From Evansella caseinilytica (lineage in GTDB: Bacteria > Bacillota > Bacilli > Bacillales > Salisediminibacteriaceae): a stretch of DNA of 64,000 nucleotides. Positions 57,966 to 64,000 of this stretch are shown here, piece after piece. The notes beneath the pieces are model-generated. The model had not been told where the DNA came from. It saw only the letters and a list, made by a program, of their open reading frames with translations, and did not search any database. The position numbers were made by a program, and so were the translations under genes. Position 1 is the first letter of the stretch. Each line of letters opens with the position of its first letter. Where the stretch lies: positions 62,001-126,000 of the forward strand of contig NZ_FNPI01000010.1 of NCBI RefSeq assembly GCF_900107275.1, in the 5' to 3' direction.

Positions 57966-59150
57966 ATGAATAAACAATCCGTTCGCGATATTGATGTTAA
58001 AGGTAAACGCGTTTTTTGCCGTGTTGATTTCAACGTCCCGATGAGTGAAGGGAAAGTAACCGACGATACACGTATCCGCGCGGCGCTGCCAACCATTCAG
58101 CATCTTTCCGATCAAGGCGCAAAGGTCATTCTTGCAAGCCATCTTGGGAGACCGAAAGGACAGGCTGTAGATGAATTGCGTTTAGATCCTGTTGCTCAAC
58201 GGCTGAGCGAGCTGCTCGGTAAAACTGTGGTGAAAACGGATGCTGTATATGGAGAAGAGCCGAAAACGGCAGTGGCTGGACTGGCAGACGGTGACGTGCT
58301 TTTGCTCGAAAACGTTCGTTTTGAAGCCGGAGAAGAAAAAAATGATCCGGAATTGGCAAAACAGCTTGCGGAATTAGCGGATGTGTTTGTCAACGATGCC
58401 TTTGGTGCGGCGCATCGCGCTCATGCTTCCACAGAAGGAATCGCTCATCATTTGCCGGCGGTGGCAGGCTTCCTTATGGAGAAGGAATTGGAAGTGCTAG
58501 GGAAAGCCATGTCTGATCCAGAGCGCCCGTTTACGGCAATCATTGGCGGGGCAAAGGTAAAGGATAAAATCGGTGTCATTGACAATCTTCTTGATAAAGT
58601 GGACAACTTAATCATCGGCGGCGGGCTGGCATATACTTTTGTCAAGGCGCAAGGTCATGAAATCGGCGACTCGCTTCTTGAAGAAGACAAAATCGAGCTT
58701 GCAAAAGAATTCATGAAAAAAGCGGAGGAAAAAGGAGTCAACTTCCTAATGCCGGTGGATGCGGTTATTGCCGATAAGTTTGGTGCAGATGCAACGACGC
58801 AGGTTGTGGACATCGACAGCATTCCGGCTGATTGGCAGGGACTTGACATTGGACCGAAAACGATTGATAAATATCGCGACGTTATTTTAAATTCGAAGCT
58901 TGTAATTTGGAACGGACCTATGGGTGTGTTTGAATTGGAGCCGTTTGCCAATGGAACGATTTCTGTTGCGAAAGCATTGGCGGACGCGCAAAGTGCATAT
59001 ACGGTCATCGGCGGCGGCGACTCGGCAGCGGCGGTTGAGAAATTTGACCTTGCAGACAGCATGGATCATATTTCCACCGGCGGCGGAGCATCCCTTGAAT
59101 TTATCGAAGGAAAGGCGCTTCCGGGGGTTGTGGCATTAAACGATAAATAA
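57966..59150 (+). CDS. pgk: Phosphoglycerate kinase
   Basis: A 394-residue PGK (B. subtilis 394), making ATP and 3-phosphoglycerate from 1,3-bisphosphoglycerate. RVDFNVPM (about 19-26), the hinge ASHLGRPKG, and the nucleotide loop [14 protein letters not shown] are intact. RBS AAAGGAGGAG. Second structural gene of the lower glycolytic operon; tpiA follows after 25 nt. Confidence 0.97.
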   Translation: MNKQSVRDIDVKGKRVFCRVDFNVPMSEGKVTDDTRIRAALPTIQHLSDQGAKVILASHLGRPKGQAVDELRLDPVAQRLSELLGKTVVKTDAVYGEEPKTAVAGLADGDVLLLENVRFEAGEEKNDPELAKQLAELADVFVNDAFGAAHRAHASTEGIAHHLPAVAGFLMEKELEVLGKAMSDPERPFTAIIGGAKVKDKIGVIDNLLDKVDNLIIGGGLAYTFVKAQGHEIGDSLLEEDKIELAKEFMKKAEEKGVNFLMPVDAVIADKFGADATTQVVDIDSIPADWQGLDIGPKTIDKYRDVILNSKLVIWNGPMGVFELEPFANGTISVAKALADAQSAYTVIGGGDSAAAVEKFDLADSMDHISTGGGASLEFIEGKALPGVVALNDK

Positions 59151-59163
59151 TCCTTGCGGTTAA

Positions 59164-61465
<2,302 letters not shown>

Positions 61466-61510
61466 CGGTGCTGGCGCTGACAAAGCGTCATCCGTTAATA
61501 TGAAAAATGA

Positions 61511-62806
<1,296 letters not shown>

Positions 62807-62821
62807 GGTGAGTGTGCAAGT

Positions 62822-62850
62822 TCCAAAAGGGAGCAATCCTTCCTTTTGGA
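62822..62850 (+). repeat. Short palindrome resembling an A-repeat arm
   Basis: TCCAAAAGG/CCTTTTGGA, 9 bp perfect, just after eno and before the terminator. The TTCCAAAAG arm matches A-type copies at 4917 and 5391. Confidence 0.5.
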
Positions 62851-62880
62851 CGCTTCTTTACACCGGCCGGCATCAAGCTG

Positions 62881-62919
62881 AAAGCCGCTCCTCTTCTGAT
62901 CATGAGGAACGGCTTTTTT
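62881..62919 (+). terminator. Terminator of the glycolytic operon
   Basis: AAAGCCG-C-TCCTC/GAGGA-A-CGGCTTT followed by T residues; one internal mismatch. The remaining sequence up to secG has only the secG promoter. Confidence 0.85.
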
Positions 62920-63067
62920 GCAGAAAAAATTGCCGGCTGTTTATCTTTTGACACAAGCGTGAAGAAACAAGCTATAAAGGAATAATGCTTGCGAAAAGGA
63001 GTTTTCCCAATCATCAGCCGGCAAAGATCAAATTCCTCCCCCGATGAAGGATTCCCTGCTTCCTGTA

Positions 63068-63096
63068 TTGCACTGTCTTTTTTTTCATGATATAGT
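63068..63096 (+). promoter_or_regulatory. Promoter of secG
   Basis: TTGCAC (63068-63073), 17 bp, TATAGT (63091-63096), 38 nt before the secG start. Confidence 0.65.
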
Positions 63097-63133
63097 CTAA
63101 GGAGGTTTAAGTGTCCGTTTGGAGGTGTACAAT

Positions 63134-63364
63134 TTGCTGACATTTGTATCGATATTGTTGGTCATCGTGTCCATTTTGTTAATCGCTGTTGTTGTTTTGC
63201 AATCCGGCCGCAGTGCTGGATTATCCGGGGCAATATCCGGCGGGGCGGAGCAACTGGTGGGAAAGCAAAAGGCCCGTGGATTGGAAGCGGTTTTAAATAA
63301 AGCGACGGTTGTTCTGGGAGTGCTGTTCTTTGTATTGACCATTCTCGTTGCTTTCTTTATGTAA
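63134..63364 (+). CDS. secG: Preprotein translocase subunit SecG
   Basis: A 76-residue protein, the same length as B. subtilis SecG. Two transmembrane segments (about 3-22 and 54-75) flank the conserved GLSGAISGGAEQLVGKQKARG. It helps SecYE-SecA translocation. The start is TTG at 63134: GGAGG ends about 9 nt upstream, and an earlier in-frame TTG at 63119 overlaps that site. Flanked by eno and a carboxylesterase, as in B. subtilis (secG-est-rnr-smpB). Confidence 0.92.
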   Translation: MLTFVSILLVIVSILLIAVVVLQSGRSAGLSGAISGGAEQLVGKQKARGLEAVLNKATVVLGVLFFVLTILVAFFM

Positions 63365-63410
63365 GAGAGGTTGAAAAAGGAACTTCCTTAAAAAATAAAG
63401 CAGGATAAAC

Positions 63411-63442
63411 AGCAGCAAGCGAAACGACGCTTGCTGCTTTTA
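63411..63442 (+). terminator. Terminator of secG
   Basis: AGCAGCAAGCG/CGCTTGCTGCT, 11 bp perfect, loop AAACGA, followed by TTTA. Confidence 0.8.
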
Positions 63443-63447
63443 CTTAT

Positions 63448-63515
63448 CATGTTTGTTCCAAAAGAACGGTTTTTATCTTTTTGATCACATTCTTATCATG
63501 CTTGCTCCAAAAGAC
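63448..63515 (+). repeat. Diverged A-type repeats between secG and est
   Basis: GTTTGTTCCAAAAGAACGG then TTTTTATCTTTTTGATCACA and TTCTTATCATG, then a second fragment GCTTGCTCCAAAAGACTGG. The remaining gap to 63786 has no gene. Confidence 0.5.
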
Positions 63516-63786
63516 TGGCTTTAAGTTTCCTTGCTCATTTTACTGGAAAATGCTACATCTTGATCGCGTGAGCATAATCCATGACAAAGGAAGATACTAA
63601 AGGTACGTTTAATGATGAAGGATTGATGGTAGATAAGAAGTGAGAAAGTTGATGTCATTGGGTTTTTCCATCGGAAGCTGATCCCAAGAGATCTTGCCGC
63701 TTCGTATCCGCATTCGCCGTTAATAAAAGAAAAAAGGAAGAAATTTACGTTTTGTTGTAACACAATGATGGAAAAGGGAGATACTG

Positions 63787-64000
63787 ATGATAAAAATAAC
63801 ACCGCCAAAACCGTTTACCTTTGAGAATGGGAAGCGGGCCGTCCTGCTGCTGCACGGCTTTACCGGCAATTCCGCCGACGTGAGAATGCTCGGCCGCTTT
63901 TTAGAGAAAAAAGGATATACCTCCCACGCACCGCAGTATAAAGGGCATGGGGTGCCGCCGGAAGAGCTTGTTCATTATGGCCCGGAGGATTGGTGGGAGG
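63787..64000 (+). CDS. est: Carboxylesterase, N-terminal part (runs off the right edge)
   Basis: Seventy-one residues starting [20 protein letters not shown], then [20 protein letters not shown] and [17 protein letters not shown] is the oxyanion-hole motif of the alpha/beta-hydrolase carboxylesterases (Est30/YvaK type). The nucleophile serine lies beyond the window. RBS AAGGGAG. Its place after secG matches B. subtilis, where rnr, smpB and ssrA follow. Confidence 0.88.
   Translation, partial: MIKITPPKPFTFENGKRAVLLLHGFTGNSADVRMLGRFLEKKGYTSHAPQYKGHGVPPEELVHYGPEDWWE

Overview
The window is chromosomal DNA from a low-to-mid GC Gram-positive spore-former of the family Bacillaceae. The evidence is the gene order, which follows the Bacillus subtilis ssb/hpf/secA/prfB to hprK/lgt to his to trxB/rapZ/whiA/crh to clpP to cggR/gapA/eno/secG stretch almost gene for gene, together with strong GGAGG-type ribosome binding sites and Firmicute-specific regulation (HPr kinase, Crh, CggR, CtsR, GlcT). 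The very acidic cytochrome c551 suggests an alkaliphilic or salt-tolerant relative, but that is only an inference. The genus cannot be named from the sequence alone.

Layout. 1-2078: start of ssb, a RAYT/REP-type transposase and a gene-poor kilobase with hairpins. 2079-6250: asparagine synthetase, a cold shock protein and the hibernation factor Hpf. 6510-9555: the glucose PTS permease with its antiterminator GlcT and RNA antiterminator site. 10338-14244: secA and prfB, the latter with the programmed +1 frameshift. 14536-24393: YitT protein, cytochrome c551, ftsEX, an EnvC-like M23 hydrolase/activator, CtpB protease and MinJ. 24672-31656: SOS-type uvrBA and the yvlBCD envelope genes. 31958-36978: hprK-lgt-yvoD-ppaX-yvoF. 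37089-37976: an AraC/GyrI regulator. 38392-45006: the complete hisZGDBHAF(IE) operon. 45229-52495: TPR protein, trxB, yvcI-rapZ-yvcK, whiA, crh. 52962-55518: clpP, sigL/rpoN and a glutaredoxin-like protein. 55686-62806: the cggR-gapA-pgk-tpiA-gpmI-eno glycolytic operon. 63134-64000: secG and the start of a carboxylesterase that runs off the window.

How the genes fit together. Much of the window concerns carbon flow and its control: PtsG/GlcT bring in glucose, CggR controls the lower glycolytic operon, HprK and Crh provide catabolite control, and RapZ/YvcK link metabolism to the cell envelope. A second theme is division and envelope: FtsEX with a hydrolase activator, MinJ, WhiA, Lgt, SecA and SecG.

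The least explained content is intergenic. At least fifteen sites carry members of a palindromic, MITE-like repeat family built from three modules: A, an 18-bp hairpin with an AAAAACCG loop; B, about 125-165 bp; and C, about 100 bp with a conserved 15-nt loop on a stem whose sequence varies but stays complementary. All share ends resembling TATAAGAGNNTGTTCAAAAAG. A second family consists of GTTCACAAAATTGTG...GGGGACATG palindromes. Both sit between housekeeping genes, and once inside the his operon. No CRISPR array, tRNA, rRNA or prophage is visible.
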